Shown here piece by piece: positions 47,941-58,649 of a stretch of 64,000 nucleotides of DNA. Made by a program: the position numbers and the translations under genes. Position 1 is the first letter of the stretch. Every line of letters starts with the position of its first letter. Location: positions 14,497,342-14,561,341 of the forward strand of contig NC_084832.1 in NCBI RefSeq assembly GCF_033115175.1, read 5' to 3'. The notes below the pieces were generated by a model. The model was given only the letters and a program-made list of their open reading frames with translations. It was not told the origin of the DNA and did no database searches. The stretch is from Lepus europaeus. Its lineage: Eukaryota; Chordata; Mammalia; Lagomorpha; Leporidae.

Positions 47941-48198
47941 GGCCAGCGCCGCGGTTCACTAGGCTCATCCTCTGCCTGTGGCGCCGGCACCCCGGGGTTC
48001 TAGTCCCAGTCGGGGCGCTGGATTCTGTCCCGGTCGCTCCTCTTTCAGTCCAGCTCTCTGCTGTGGCCCAGGAGTGCAGTAGAGGATGGCCCAAGTGCTT
48101 TGGAGGGTGAACCAACGGTAGAGGAAGACCTTTCTCTTTCTCTCTCTCTCTCACTGTCCATTCTGCCTGTCAAAAAAAATTAAAAAAAAAAAAAAAAA
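47941..48198 (+). mobile_element. CSINE with about 100-bp internal deletion
   Basis: Jumps from CCCAAGTGCTT directly to TGGAGGGTGAACC, losing the middle third. Tail has A18. Confidence 0.9.
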
Positions 48199-48499
48199 AG
48201 GAACCTGACTTGGGATGCCATCTCTGCCATCTGGTCTACCACAAGTGGCTCAAGCCCATCATCACTTGCCTGCTTCCCTCTGTTCTTAGAAGACTCCTCT
48301 TCACAGCACCCCCATCTCCAGCCATCACTGTGACCCTAACAAGTCAGCCAGTTCTGCTCTGCACAAACGCACACAATAACACTCCCACTCACCCACAAAC
48401 TCCAAACCTCACCAGGGTTCGAGGCCACAGATGCCTGAACCTGCCACCCCCACTACAACTCACTCAGCAGAATGTCTCCAAGCTTCACTCCCGTTGTCA

Positions 48500-48790
48500 C
48501 AAGGGGCAAAGTTGAGTGATATTCTTCTGCATGCAGGTACAGTGCAGTAACACAGTGGAGAGTCTGTTCATGTGTTGGTGGACCTCCCATTGGTTCCACT
48601 TCTTGGCTATTGTGGCCAACACTGCCATGAACATGAGCAGGTAGGTGGCTGTCTCTTGAAGGCTGTGCCGTGTTAAGACTCAGAAATGGATTTCCTGGAT
48701 CTGATGGGGATTCCATGTTTAATTTTCTTAGGAACCACCACACTGTCTCCCACAGAGGCTGCTCCATTTTGCGTTCCCGCCCTGCACTTT
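48500..48790 (-). mobile_element. Old L1 ORF2/3' fragment, antisense
   Basis: TTCCACTTCTTGGCTATTGTGG, CACTGCCATGAACATGAGC, CTTAGGAACCACCACACTGTC match reversed L1 ORF2. Confidence 0.65.
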
Positions 48791-49544
48791 TCTTTACTGA
48801 TTTCTATTTCCATCTCTCTCCAGCCAGGCTTCTTACAGGAAGGAGTAAGACACACGGGGCTATGATCACGGCTCCTGCTTGCTCTACTCTTGTTTTCTGA
48901 ATGCCAGCTCCGCGCTTGGGGCTGCGGATGCCCCCGCATGTATGAATTCTTCCAATACTCACTCCCACTCGGAAAAGTAGATGCGAGCGGGGTTTGCAGA
49001 TGATACACCCTGGGGTACTGGATTCAGCTTTGCCAGGCGCCAACTGTGTGCCTCACTTCTGATACTCCAAGTGTGGGCCCTGGGCTGGGAGCAGAGTCCC
49101 CTGAGAGTCTCCTGTGAGCTGTAGTTTGCATTCGAACGAGGTCCTTGGGTGATTTCCATGGGGGCTGAAGTGGAAGTTCCAGAGGCACCGGCCCATGGCA
49201 GGTGGCCCGGCCTCCGGGGCTGCATCTACACAACGCGGATGGTTCTGGTCTATGCATTGCAAGAACCGTGCATTACTGCAGTTAGCGCCTCCTAGTCCCT
49301 TCAGGTATGGCAAAGCCGGGAAAGCTGCAGCCCCATTTCCCAGACTCCCTCGCCGCCAGGGCTTCAGATGCGACCTGGGTTCCGTGAAGCGTCACATTAG
49401 GCCCAGACGGAGAGGGGAGCGAGCCGGCGGGGCTGGAGGCAGTGGCGGGTCGGCCATGCGCCTCCCGACAGGGGGAACCTGGGCCCAGAACAGCTCTGGG
49501 GTCCACAGTCGGGCCGTGGTTTCCTGTTTCTCCCGTTTTCCACC

Positions 49545-49687
49545 ATGGCAGAGGTAGCAGCTCCTTGGGTGGGATCGTTCCGGAAGTGGCTGAGCCGGGA
49601 GCAGCCCCAGTTTGGCAATGCCGGAGGGGAAGCCCCTCCCAGCGCTCGCCGACATCTACACCAGGCCACAGGTCCCCTGTCAGAGAG
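49545..49687 (+). CDS. Candidate first coding exon of an unrecognised gene
   Basis: An ATG in a near-perfect Kozak context (CCACCATGG) opens a 47-codon frame beginning MAEVAAPWVGSFRKWLSREQ, inside the CpG-rich block. The first stop, TGA at 49689-49691, overlaps a donor-like GAG|GTGAAC, so splicing after 49687 would remove it. No protein family recognised. The frame's phase (two bases over) fits the exon-like segment at 51210-51328. It may be a chance ORF in GC-rich DNA. Confidence 0.25.
49580..49588 (+). promoter_or_regulatory. ETS/GABP-type site
   Basis: CCGGAAGTG matches the ETS-family core common in CpG-island promoters. Function is inferred. Confidence 0.5.
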
Positions 49688-49790
49688 GTGAACTTCCTTC
49701 CAGAAAGTGTCCTGGGACGCACTCGTCCCGGAGACCAGGCCTCCGATGCCTCCCCCTAGGATAGCGGAGACGTCACTCCACGTCCGGGGA

Positions 49791-50030
49791 GCGGCCGTGC
49801 TCACGCAGGGCATCATGGGAGCGGCCGCGCCCTCGCAGGGCATCATGGGAGCGGCCGCGCCCTCGCAGGGCATCATGGGAGCGGCCGCGCCCTCGCAGGG
49901 CATCATGGGAGCGGCCGCGCCCACGCAGGGCATCATGGGAGCGGCCGCGCCCTCGCAGGGCATCATGGGAGCGGCCGTGCTCACGCAGGGCATCATGGGA
50001 GCGGCCGCGCCCATGCAGGGCATCATGGGA
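49791..50030. repeat. Eight-unit 30-bp GC-rich tandem repeat
   Basis: Exactly eight contiguous 30-bp units, with core GCGGCCGCGCCC then TCGCAGGGCATCATGGGA. Units 2, 3, 4 and 6 are identical. Unit 5 has an A in the linker, unit 8 has CATGCAG, and units 1 and 7 share GTGCTCACG. GCGGCCGC occurs in six of the eight. The unit length is a multiple of three, so both strands stay open across it (repeating QGIMGAAAPS on plus, MMPCEGAAAP on minus in one frame each). Confidence 0.97.
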
Positions 50031-50582
50031 ACACAGAGACGTTCCCACTTGATCCAGGACGCGCGCCGGGCGGGACGACGTTCGGAAGCCGGGCCCGGAG
50101 TGCTCTTGCGGCCTTTCTGTGGGAGAGGGAAACCCTTTCAGAGTGGTCGCTGAGGACACAAGACGTAGTTTAGCAAACCGGCGCTCGGCCTAAACCCTGT
50201 TTTTGTCCTCGTCTAAGGCTATGATTTTCTTCTCAGGCATTGAAACGACGTAAAACGCGTTCCCCACAGGGCACACGCGCCCTTTTGCAGAACTGTGTTG
50301 GGGCAGAGTCCGCCAAGTCTGCCTGTGGAGACCGCAGTTGTTTTTCGTGTTTCTCGTGTTTATCCTCAAGGATTCTCCTGAGCGTCCTGTGCTACTCTTT
50401 CAGGTGAAACGCTCCGCTGGTTCTCCCGAAGCCTTGCTGGTTTACGGAGCCATCTGGTGCCAGACCATTCATTCGGATGGGAGTGTGTAGCGCTTGAGAT
50501 CTGAGCACGGCGTTAAAAATAACACCAGATACTCCGGAGCGATTCGTTCTCTGCCGCCGTGTATTAACGAAGGGCATTTAGT

Positions 50583-50784
50583 CTTTTTTTTTTTTTTTTT
50601 TTACATCCTCTACTTTGAAAAATTTACAAACTAATTTGATATAAACCATGGCCCAGGCCTCAAGCCTTGCCAATTTTATGTTGTTAATTATTTGTCCCGA
50701 CAATGGAAGAGAATCAGAAATGGTAATATAGAACCCACTACAGGAGCTGCATTTGACAGTCACTTGCTTTTTTTTCCCTCTTTT
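50583..50784 (-). other. Possible small retrocopy with poly-T
   Basis: A T20 run at 50583-50602, then about 165 bp of unclassified sequence, could be the 3' end of an antisense retrocopy. No clear duplication or AATAAA, so unresolved. Confidence 0.25.
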
Positions 50785-51090
50785 TTAAAAAAGATATTTA
50801 TTTGAAAGGCAGGGCCACAGAGAGCAGGAGACACACACACACGTCTCTTCCATTCACTGGTTCACTGCTGCAAAGGGCTGGGCCAGGCTGAAGCTAGGAG
50901 CCGGGAACTCCATCCCGGTGTCCCTCAGGGGAGGCAGGGAGCCAATACTGGGGCCATCACCTGCTGCCTCCCACGTGCATCGTCAGGAGGCTGGCTCACA
51001 AGTGGAGGCAAGACTCCGTTCCAGGCACTCCAAAAGGGGACACAGGCATTCCCAAGGCCAGCTCAACCTGCTGTGCCATGAAACCTGACC
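50785..51090 (-). mobile_element. CSINE, old, antisense
   Basis: AAGATATTTATTTGAAAGGCAG to CTGTGCCATGAAACCTGACCC. Confidence 0.8.
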
Positions 51091-51097
51091 CGTTTTT

Positions 51098-51145
51098 TAA
51101 AAAGATGTATTTATTTGAAAGCAGAGTGACAGGGACAGAGAAAGC
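51098..51145 (-). mobile_element. CSINE 3'-end fragment, antisense
   Basis: About 45 bp of reversed tail and purine tract only (GATGTATTTATTTGAAAGC). The sequence after it (51146-51440) is single-copy and holds the exon-like segment. Confidence 0.6.
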
Positions 51146-51209
51146 GTTTGCTATCTTTCTGGCCCCAAGTGCTGCAGCTCTTCCTGATAACTCTGTTCTC
51201 TGGCCCCAG

Positions 51210-51328
51210 AGGGGAGAAGATGGCTTCCCGCCCAGCAGAGGTGGTAGCAGCCGCATCGCACAGGGCCCTCGGCTTCCGGGAATTTCTGTTATCGCTGGTG
51301 TATTCCTCAGGAATGGCTTCAAACACAG
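51210..51328 (+). CDS. Candidate second coding exon of an unrecognised gene
   Basis: Bounded by an acceptor-like TTCTCTGGCCCCAG and a strong donor CAG|GTGAGT. It is open throughout in the frame needed after the 49545-49687 segment: one base completes an Arg codon, then GEKMASRPAEVVAAASHRAL. The internal ATG at 51220 also has a good Kozak context. No homologue recognised. The flanks are old SINE sequence (50785-51145 and 51440 onward). The opposite strand is also open here. Confidence 0.25.
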
Positions 51329-51439
51329 GTGAGTGTTTTTTTTTCCCCCAAAATGGTAAAACTCCAAAAGTCATTGTTCTCTTTTTGAGCAGTGATGCTC
51401 CTCTACTGCCCCCTCAAGGTTTTTGCATTCTTCTCCACA

Positions 51440-51722
51440 TTAAAAAAATTTTTTTTTATTTGAAAGGTTGGGGGCAGGCGAGAGGGAGATAGGGATGGAG
51501 AGACACTGGATCATTCCCCAAATGCCGAAACTGAAACCAGGAGCTGGGCACTGAATCCAGGTCTCCCACTTGGGTGGCAGAGACCAAAGTGCCTGATCCA
51601 TCACCTGTTGCCTCCCAGGGTGTGAACCTGCAGGAAGCTGGACTGGAGGCAGAGGAGCAGGGACTCAAACCTGGCACTGTGATAGGGGCTGGTGTCTTCA
51701 CTGCTGTGTGAAATGCCCACCC
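51440..51722 (-). mobile_element. CSINE, old, antisense
   Basis: TTTTTTATTTGAAAGGTTGG to GAAATGCCCACCCC. Diverged. Confidence 0.8.
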
Positions 51723-51919
51723 CAGATGCAGCATTTCAAATAGCCAGATACTGGGCAAAAGTGAATGTTAAAATCACACATGAACTGCTCATAATGCAAA
51801 ACTATTGATTTCTGAATTATTAGAAAACAGTAATCGTACTTTCAACATCCTTATTTTGTGGGACAAGTGTTCACTTCCCATTGGCATAATGCAAGGATGG
51901 TGAATCCTTAGAATGCAAA

Positions 51920-51923
<4 letters not shown>

Positions 51924-51963
<40 letters not shown>
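51924..51963 (+). repeat. (TA)n microsatellite
   Basis: About 20 uninterrupted TA units followed by CACATACACACATATACA. The adjoining 51723-52043 is otherwise single-copy. Confidence 0.92.
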
Positions 51964-51970
<7 letters not shown>

Positions 51971-52057
51971 CACACATATACATTTTGAATGCATTTTCAG
52001 GAACAGCAAAACCTTTGATTCAGATACAGTGTTCTTAGGTTTTAAGATAAACGTGGT

Positions 52058-52377
52058 GGGCCAGTACCGTGGCTCACTTGGCTAATCCTCAGCCTGTGGC
52101 GCCGGCATCCCATATGGGCGCTGAGTTCTGGTCCCAGCTGCTCCTCTTCCAGTCCAACTCTCTGCTGTGGCCTGGGAAGGCAGTGGAGGATGGCCCAAGT
52201 CCTTGGGCCCTGCACCTGCATGGGAGACCAGGAAGAAGCACCTGGCTCCTGGCTTTGGATCGGCGCAGCGCCATCCGTAGCAGCCATTTGGGGGGTGACC
52301 CAATGAAAGGAAGACCTTTCTCTCTGTCTCTCTCTCTCACTAACCCTACCTGCCAAATAAGTAAAAAAAAAAAAAAA
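52058..52377 (+). mobile_element. CSINE
   Basis: Exact TSD AAGATAAACGTGGT at 52044-52057 and 52378-52391. Confidence 0.95.
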
Positions 52378-52391
52378 AAGATAAACGTGGT

Positions 52392-53811
52392 ATAAATAAG
52401 TCTGCACAAATTCCATTTTGTTTATTGTACATTGTCTGCCATCAGAAAGTCTTGGTTGGGCTGACTTCACAGTCTGCTTTCTCCGATACCACTGATACCT
52501 TCAGAAGGGAATTCATGCGTGTATTCGTTCTTCCACATAGCCTTTTTTTTTATTTTTCATTCCTCTGGCCATCCAAGCAATTTAGTGAGCATCCACTCTA
52601 GGGGACTCTGAATTTAGCTTAGAAAACATGCATTCCAGTGAGGCAGGCTGATCCAACCCAAGTGTCCCAAGGCTGTCACCAAGGGTCCCAGGCAGGCTGT
52701 GAGAAGCAAAGGCAGGCCCAGAAAGTGAGGGAGGCTGCACAGTGATGGTTCAAAAGGAAGATCCCCCCAGGTCCCAGCAGCACCACTCACAGGGGAGGAG
52801 AGAACCCCCAATGCCACCTGCGGATGAATGGAGCAACGAAATGTGGTCTCCATGTGCACTCGAGAATTCTTCAGTCTTTGAAGAGCAACCCGGGGCACTG
52901 GGGATACACCTGGAGGACACGGAGGCGAACCCTCTGGGTTCCGGAGCAGCAAGGGGCTCAGAGCTGGGTGACGGTGGCTGGCTGGCAGAACTGTGCCCTG
53001 TGGACTGGGTGTTGTTCCTCTCACCCGGGACAATCATTGGGTTGTGTTTTTTTGAAATGAAATCTAGCAAAACCTCTGAAAAACACACGAGTGTGTTGCA
53101 CACCTCTGCCACCAGAAAGTGTTTCCTAAACATAGAATCATCAGTACCATCTGCGTGCTTTTAGCCACGTCCTCCAAACAACTGTACCTCTGCTTGCATT
53201 ATAGTTTTTACCAACATTGGTTCACTGTTTCAAAAGTAAATTTCAAGTCATTGTTATAAAGAAATAAAAATCAGTATCATTTGCTGTAAATAGAAGGTAG
53301 CCATGAAAGTAAATGCCAAAACCAATTTACTGAATTTGAAATCAGAAAATGAAATGATAGTTATGATAACCTATAAAAACGCGTACTTGAACACATGCTC
53401 CCTAGTGAGAATGGAACATTTTATGCTTATTAGTAAAAGAGCATTGAGCCTGACGCCTCTTTAATTAGAGGGGAAATGAGCTCCTAAACCAGTGTGATGG
53501 TTTTTTACTATTTGGACTGTAAGCAGCATCCGCATACCAACTAATGTATTGTTGCTCTTGAAATGGGCAAAAGATATTTAGCTTCCCTCTTTAAGAGGGT
53601 TGAGTATTGAGAAGTTAATTCTTAGCTAAAATGATGTGATTTTATTTCCAAAAAGGTGTTGGAAAACTTTGAACCCTAGAAAGAAGGTTCTAAGAACCCT
53701 CTTGGTTCTTAAGAACCAACAATCTGTCTCTCTGGGGAGGGTGCTGGGAAAAGCTCCTTTTAAGTGTTGTTAATGTTTGTTACAAATTTACCACAAAGCA
53801 TCTTGGACAGG
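52392..53811. other. Single-copy stretch, about 1.4 kb
   Basis: No repeat recognised. The part at 53180-53760 is AT-rich and could be conserved non-coding sequence. Overlapping open frames near 52742-53164 show no recognisable product. Confidence 0.45.
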
Positions 53812-53832
53812 CTAACTTCAAAGATTTCTTTC

Positions 53833-54188
53833 TTTCTTTCTTTCTTTCTTTTTTTTTTTTTTTTGACAGGCAGAGTGGACAGTAGAGGGAGACAGAGAGA
53901 AAGGTCTTCCTTTTTGCCGTTGGTTCACCCTCCAATGGCCGCCGCGGTAGCGCGCTGCAGCCGGCACACCGCGCTGTTCCGATGGCAGGAGCCAGGTGCT
54001 TCTCCTGGTCTCCCATGGGGTGCAGGGCCCAAGCACTTGGGCCATTATCCACTGCACTCCCTGGCCACAGCAGAGAGCTGGCCTGGAAGAGGGGCAACCG
54101 GGACAGGATCGGTACCCCGACCGGGACTAGAACCCGGTGTGCCGGCGCCGCAAGGCGGAGGATTAGCCTGTTAAGCCACGGCGCCGGC
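53833..54188 (-). mobile_element. CSINE, young, antisense
   Basis: A perfect 21-bp duplication at 53812-53832 and 54189-54209. The reverse tail includes (TTTC)n. Near-consensus, among the youngest here. Confidence 0.96.
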
Positions 54189-54209
54189 CTAACTTCAAAG
54201 ATTTCTTTC

Positions 54210-54570
54210 ATAGCTGAGACATTTTAGAGGTAAAAAGAATTTGGTTAGATAATCACCACTGACTTATATATATAAAGCAGAATAGTCCACTGTGTGGTCA
54301 CCAAATCCTGGCTGGTTTAAGTAGGTGGGCAGTCTCAGAATACTTCTTACCCAGACTCATTCACCAGAAAGACACATATGCATTTCATTGGGAATGCTAA
54401 CTTCCAGAAGGTTCTGTCAGGGTCAAGTCTGCGAATTTCTCCTTTAGGAGAGGATGGGCAGCGTGGGGTGCCTGAGGACCAAGAGTGGGAACAGATTTTC
54501 CGCTGAGTAATAATGCTTTACAAACACTGAATTTTGAACCAGGTGGCCAATTGTGTAAAAGAGTTTAAGG
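54210..54570. other. Single-copy stretch
   Basis: About 360 bp; nothing recognised. Confidence 0.45.
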
Positions 54571-54862
54571 GAGCAGCCACTGCAGTGTAGTGAGTGAAGC
54601 TGCCACCTGTGACGCTGGCATCCTATATGGGTGCTGGGTCACGTCCTGGCTGCTCCACTTCCGAGTCAGCTCCCTGCTAATGGCCTGGGAAAGCAGTGGA
54701 GGATGGCCAAAGGGTATGGGCCCCTGTCACACACGTGGGAGACCCTGAAGAAGCTCCTGGCTCCTGGCTCTGGCCTGGGCCAGCACTGGTCATTGCAGCC
54801 ATCCAAGGAATAACCGGTGGATGAAAGATCTATCACTCTTTTACATAATAAACAAATCTAAA
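54571..54862 (+). mobile_element. CSINE, older
   Basis: Sense copy GGGAGCAGCCACTGCAGTG to ATAATAAACAAATC. Confidence 0.82.
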
Positions 54863-55323
54863 AGAAAGACCAAAAAAAATCAATTCTCTTTACAATTTGT
54901 GCATCTCAAAATACCATTTTGTACTGCATGAGAACTAAGAGAAGAAAGTCTGGCTGCCTTCTCAACTGACCCCTGCCATCTGAGTTGAGTAAATACTCCA
55001 AGGGTCTCTTTGTGCCTGACTAAAATATTCCCAGCACCCTTTCAAGAGGGGTTCAGAAGCAGGAAGCTCAGGTTTCTAGTAGCTTCTCCATATTGCTAGA
55101 TTTGGGGAATTTTGGAAGAGTAGGATTGTCAGAGCCTGGGTGTAGCTCCCACAATAGCCACTGGCAGAGCCAGAGCAGGCAGTGCCCTGGGCACTGGAGC
55201 TATTCCACTGAATTCTCACCCGCATTGTCCACCACCCACAGATGAGAGGGGGGCTTTGCAGTGTCCACACGAGACTCTTTCCAACGTAACCCCTTCCAGA
55301 CAGCTCGCACTGCTGCAGAGGTG
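54863..55323. other. Single-copy stretch
   Basis: About 460 bp; nothing recognised. Confidence 0.45.
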
Positions 55324-55336
55324 GCAGCTTGCATTA

Positions 55337-55672
55337 TTTATTTATTTATTTATTTTTGACAGGCAGAGTGGACAGTGAGAGAGAGAGACAGAGAGAGAGA
55401 AAGGTCTTTTTGTCGTTGGTTCACCCTCCAATGGCCGCTGCGGCCGGCGCATGTCGCTGATCCGAAGCCAGGAGCCAGGGGCTTCTCCTGGTCTCCCATG
55501 GGGTGCAGGGCCCAAGCACTTGGGCCATCCTCCACTGCACTCTGGGCCACAGCAGAGAGCTGGCCTGGAAGAGGGGCAACTGGGACAGAATCCGGTGCCC
55601 CGACCGGGACTAGAACCCGGTGTGCCGGCGCCGCAAGGCGGAGGATTAGCGTGTTAAGCCACAGTGCTGGCC
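55337..55672 (-). mobile_element. CSINE, young, antisense
   Basis: TSD GCAGCTTGCATTA at 55324-55336 and 55673-55685. Reverse tail (TTTA)n. Confidence 0.95.
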
Positions 55673-55685
55673 GCAGCTTGCATTA

Positions 55686-56537
55686 CAAACAGGGAAGGAG
55701 CAAACGCCCTCTGAACACTGCAGGGCAGAATGGGGGAGAGGTAAGGGAAGAGAGCCCCTTACTGGAAGTCCAGGGAGCAGTCTTCCAGACAGAGGAACAG
55801 GCTGGGAGCAGGGCTCCTTTACCAGCTGGGCAGCAAGTGCGGGTGCTGGGGACTCTGGGAGGCAGAGACAGGAGTGGGCTGAATGACAGGGGACCCAGCC
55901 CCTGCTTGTCATTCCTCCAGCCTTGCACCCTCTTGGGAAATGACTTGGTGGGAGTTTACCACTGCCTCAGAGCTGGGCACACTGCTGGGGGAAGACAATG
56001 GCTTCAGGGTGAGTGGCGTCCCTGAGAGCCAGCGTGGGCCCCTCCACCTGCCACCTCCCCTAGGGTAACTGCACAGCTCTGGAGGTAACTTCCACAAGCC
56101 CAGCTGAGTCTGTTGAGGTTATCATCCCTGCAGAGGTTAAAGGGGGCAATCGCTTTTGAGGAGCAGGAAGGAGCTTCAGTGCCCCCGGAATGCAAGCTCA
56201 GGTGGGCAGGATACTTCTCTGGCTGCCCCGGCCAGGTCCATCCACCATTATAGCTCCACGTTTGCCTGGCTACTTCAGATTTTCTCTTTGTGAAACTCGG
56301 GCTGCAGCTGAACTTCTGTCTTAGGGCTTTTGCCTGCCTTTTCCCGGAAGAAGCAATTAGAGCACTAAAAATATTAGTGGGTTGTGTTTCTCATGAAACA
56401 GAACTCTCTTCTGTTCCTCGAATAACTGTAGAGTTTTATATTAAAAAATGCAATAGGGTCATAATTGTTTTCACTTTCCCTATTTCCTGATCAAAGAGAA
56501 CTTTATTCTTTTTTAAAAAATAATTTCACAGCTTTTT
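55686..56537. other. Single-copy stretch
   Basis: About 850 bp, moderately GC-rich to 56240. An open frame running in from the SINE has no recognisable domain. Confidence 0.45.
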
Positions 56538-56865
56538 TATTTTTTAAAGATTTATTTATTTGAAAGGCAGAGTTACAGAGAGAGAGAAACAAAAAGAGAA
56601 AGATCTTCCATCCACTGGCTCACTCCTCAGATGGCTGTGATGGCCTGGGCTGGGCTAGGCTAAAGCCAGGAGCTAGGAGCTTCATGCAGGTCTCCCATGT
56701 GGATCCCAGGGCCAAGCACTTAGACCATCCTCCACTACTTTTCCCAGGAGCATTAACAGGGAGCTGAATTGGAAATGGAGCTGTTCAAACTTGAACTGGT
56801 GCCCATATTGGTTGTGGGCATTGCAGGCAGTGGCTTAACCCACTATGCCACAACACCAGCCCCGC
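56538..56865 (-). mobile_element. CSINE, antisense
   Basis: AAAGATTTATTTATTTGAAAGG to CACAACACCAGCCCC. Confidence 0.88.
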
Positions 56866-57086
56866 TAAGGCTGGAGTTGTGCTTATCCGAAGCCAGGAGC
56901 CAGCAGCTTCTTCCAGGTCTCCCACATGGGTGGAGGGTCCCAAGTACTTGCACCATTTTCTACTGCTCTTTCACACCATTAAGAGACCTGGATTGGAAGA
57001 GGAGCAGTTGGGAATTGAACTGGTGCCTATATAGGATGCTGGGGCCACAGGCGGAGGCTTAACCTATACGTCACAGTACCAGCCCT
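56866..57086 (-). mobile_element. CSINE, antisense, 3'-truncated
   Basis: A second antisense copy starting mid-element (GTGCTTATCCGAAGCCAGG) and ending CACAGTACCAGCCC. Confidence 0.85.
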
Positions 57087-57105
57087 AGAACTTTAAACTA
57101 TTCTT

Positions 57106-57205
57106 GGGGCTGGCATAGTGGCACAGCGTGTCATGCTGTTTTCCTGCAACACTGGCATCCCACATCCCACCAGTTCAAGTCCTGATGCTCTGCAGGTGTG
57201 GATGA
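57106..57205 (+). mobile_element. CSINE, truncated
   Basis: Only the tRNA-like part is left (GGGGCTGGCATAGTGGCAC to GTTCAAGTCCTGATGC). Confidence 0.75.
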
Positions 57206-57699
57206 AACAGGAGTTAACTGCATTTGGGAACTGGGACCAACTTTCTCAATGGATTACACATAAATGTGGCATGTTCTTCCTTCATTGCCAACCTCATGGT
57301 AACTTAGATGAAGGCAATTCTCTCAGAAGCAGACTCCTCTGAGAAAAGGCCCAGGAGGGCCAGGGAGACACACCTTCCTGATCTTCTGCCTGTCTGGCTC
57401 CTTCACTCACCAAGGGAGCAGACTGCATTGGTCCTAGATGCCACACCCTGAGCATCTGCAGTGCAGGGTGGCAAGGCTAGACAGGATGCTTCCACTCAGC
57501 GTGCTTGCTCAGTCAGCAGGAAGCTGTTAACTTTTGTCTCTAGTGCACTCTGCTATGATCCCAACTGGAGGCCACAGGACATGCACCCTGTTTGCAGAAT
57601 TAAGTGGGTGTTACTACAGGAGTACTTTGTAGACTTCCCAAAGTTCCAGGAAAATGCATATTCTGGAAAAACTGCATAGGTAAAAAATTTGTGAAGAGA
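57206..57699. other. Single-copy stretch
   Basis: About 490 bp; nothing recognised. Confidence 0.45.
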
Positions 57700-57787
57700 G
57701 GAAGTGTGCCTCCCAGGGTGTGCATCAGTAGGAAGCTGAATACGGGTGTCCCAAGTGGTATCTTAACTGCAATGCCAAATGCCTGCC
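57700..57787 (-). mobile_element. CSINE remnant, antisense
   Basis: CCTCCCAGGGTGTGCATCAG to CCAAATGCCTGCCC; an old fragment. Confidence 0.6.
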
Positions 57788-58649
57788 CTTGACTCCCGAT
57801 TTCCTTGCACCAAGATCAGCTTCAGTTTTAATTCATTTTCTGGATCTTTTCAAAGCCCACTCACTTGTTTCCTGGACTTCCCCCTGAACCCTCTACTTTT
57901 CCTTTGTCCCCTACTAGCAGGGACCACTGTTTCACTCAGCACTTGCTCATGTCAGGTTAAGTTGCAGTCACATGGAGGCCTGGATCAACCTCCATTTGTT
58001 CCAAACCCGTGGACAAGCAGAGTAACTCAGTTCTGATCCACAGCACATGGCGTTATTGTTGGTTTCCATCACAATCTGGATGCTAGCTAGAGGACAGGTG
58101 TGCAGGTCAACCACAACCATGGAGGAACACATTTCAGAATTCTGCTGCCTCAATTGGAATTTTGAAAAACTAGTTTTTATCACATAAAAATCATACTGTA
58201 CCACTTTTGAGTGGATTTTGAAGTGAATAATTTAGCTTCAAAATGTTCGTAGTCATTCAGTTATATGATGCGTGAAGTAAGCTCACATACTGTCCATGAT
58301 GCACTGCAGGATTACAGCTGTGAGTCACAGGGTGGGGCAGTCTAGTCCCTCCTGCCCCCACTCCATCACAGAAGTTCCAGGTGCTGGAACTATGCACCTT
58401 CTGCAACGATGCTATCGCACTGCAGAGCTGACAGGCAATCTGCAGCTGTGGGCTACTTCCTCCTTTGTGCCAAAGCGCAGTGCGAGGGGCAACGTGATTT
58501 CTACGAAACAAGACTGACACGAGACTCCTTGGCAGAATGAAGCAGTGCAAATCAAGCCAAACTCACGGCCAGCTCCAGGGAGGCAACCACATCAGAATAC
58601 GGCGCTGGCAGGCTGGGAACTCCCCGCCATCTCTTAGGACACTGAGTGC
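57788..58649. other. Single-copy DNA just beyond the IPO5 3' UTR
   Basis: No SINE or L1. It could include a longer IPO5 3' UTR or termination region. Nothing else recognised. Confidence 0.4.

Larger units (their letters stand above)
49190..50580. promoter_or_regulatory. CpG-island-like block
   Basis: About 1.4 kb of high GC and frequent CpG, unlike the AT-rich surroundings. It holds an ETS-type site (CCGGAAGTG, 49580-49588), a Kozak-context ATG (49545) and the 30-bp tandem array. Mammalian CpG islands usually mark promoters; no known first exon was recognised, so the transcript is unknown. It lies about 11 kb downstream of the IPO5 stop. Confidence 0.75.

Noticed and set aside
49791-50030. 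CRISPR-like array
   Set aside because: Units are directly abutting with no spacers, and the genome is mammalian; this is an ordinary tandem repeat.
49397-50159. Repeat-encoded proteins of 128-209 codons across the tandem array
   Set aside because: The frames stay open only because the unit is 30 bp. Opposite-strand and multiple frames are open alike, so there is no coding evidence specific to any.
1-58600. FARP1 exons expected from synteny
   Set aside because: No peptide or splice pattern of FARP1 was recognised; its first exon probably lies outside the window.
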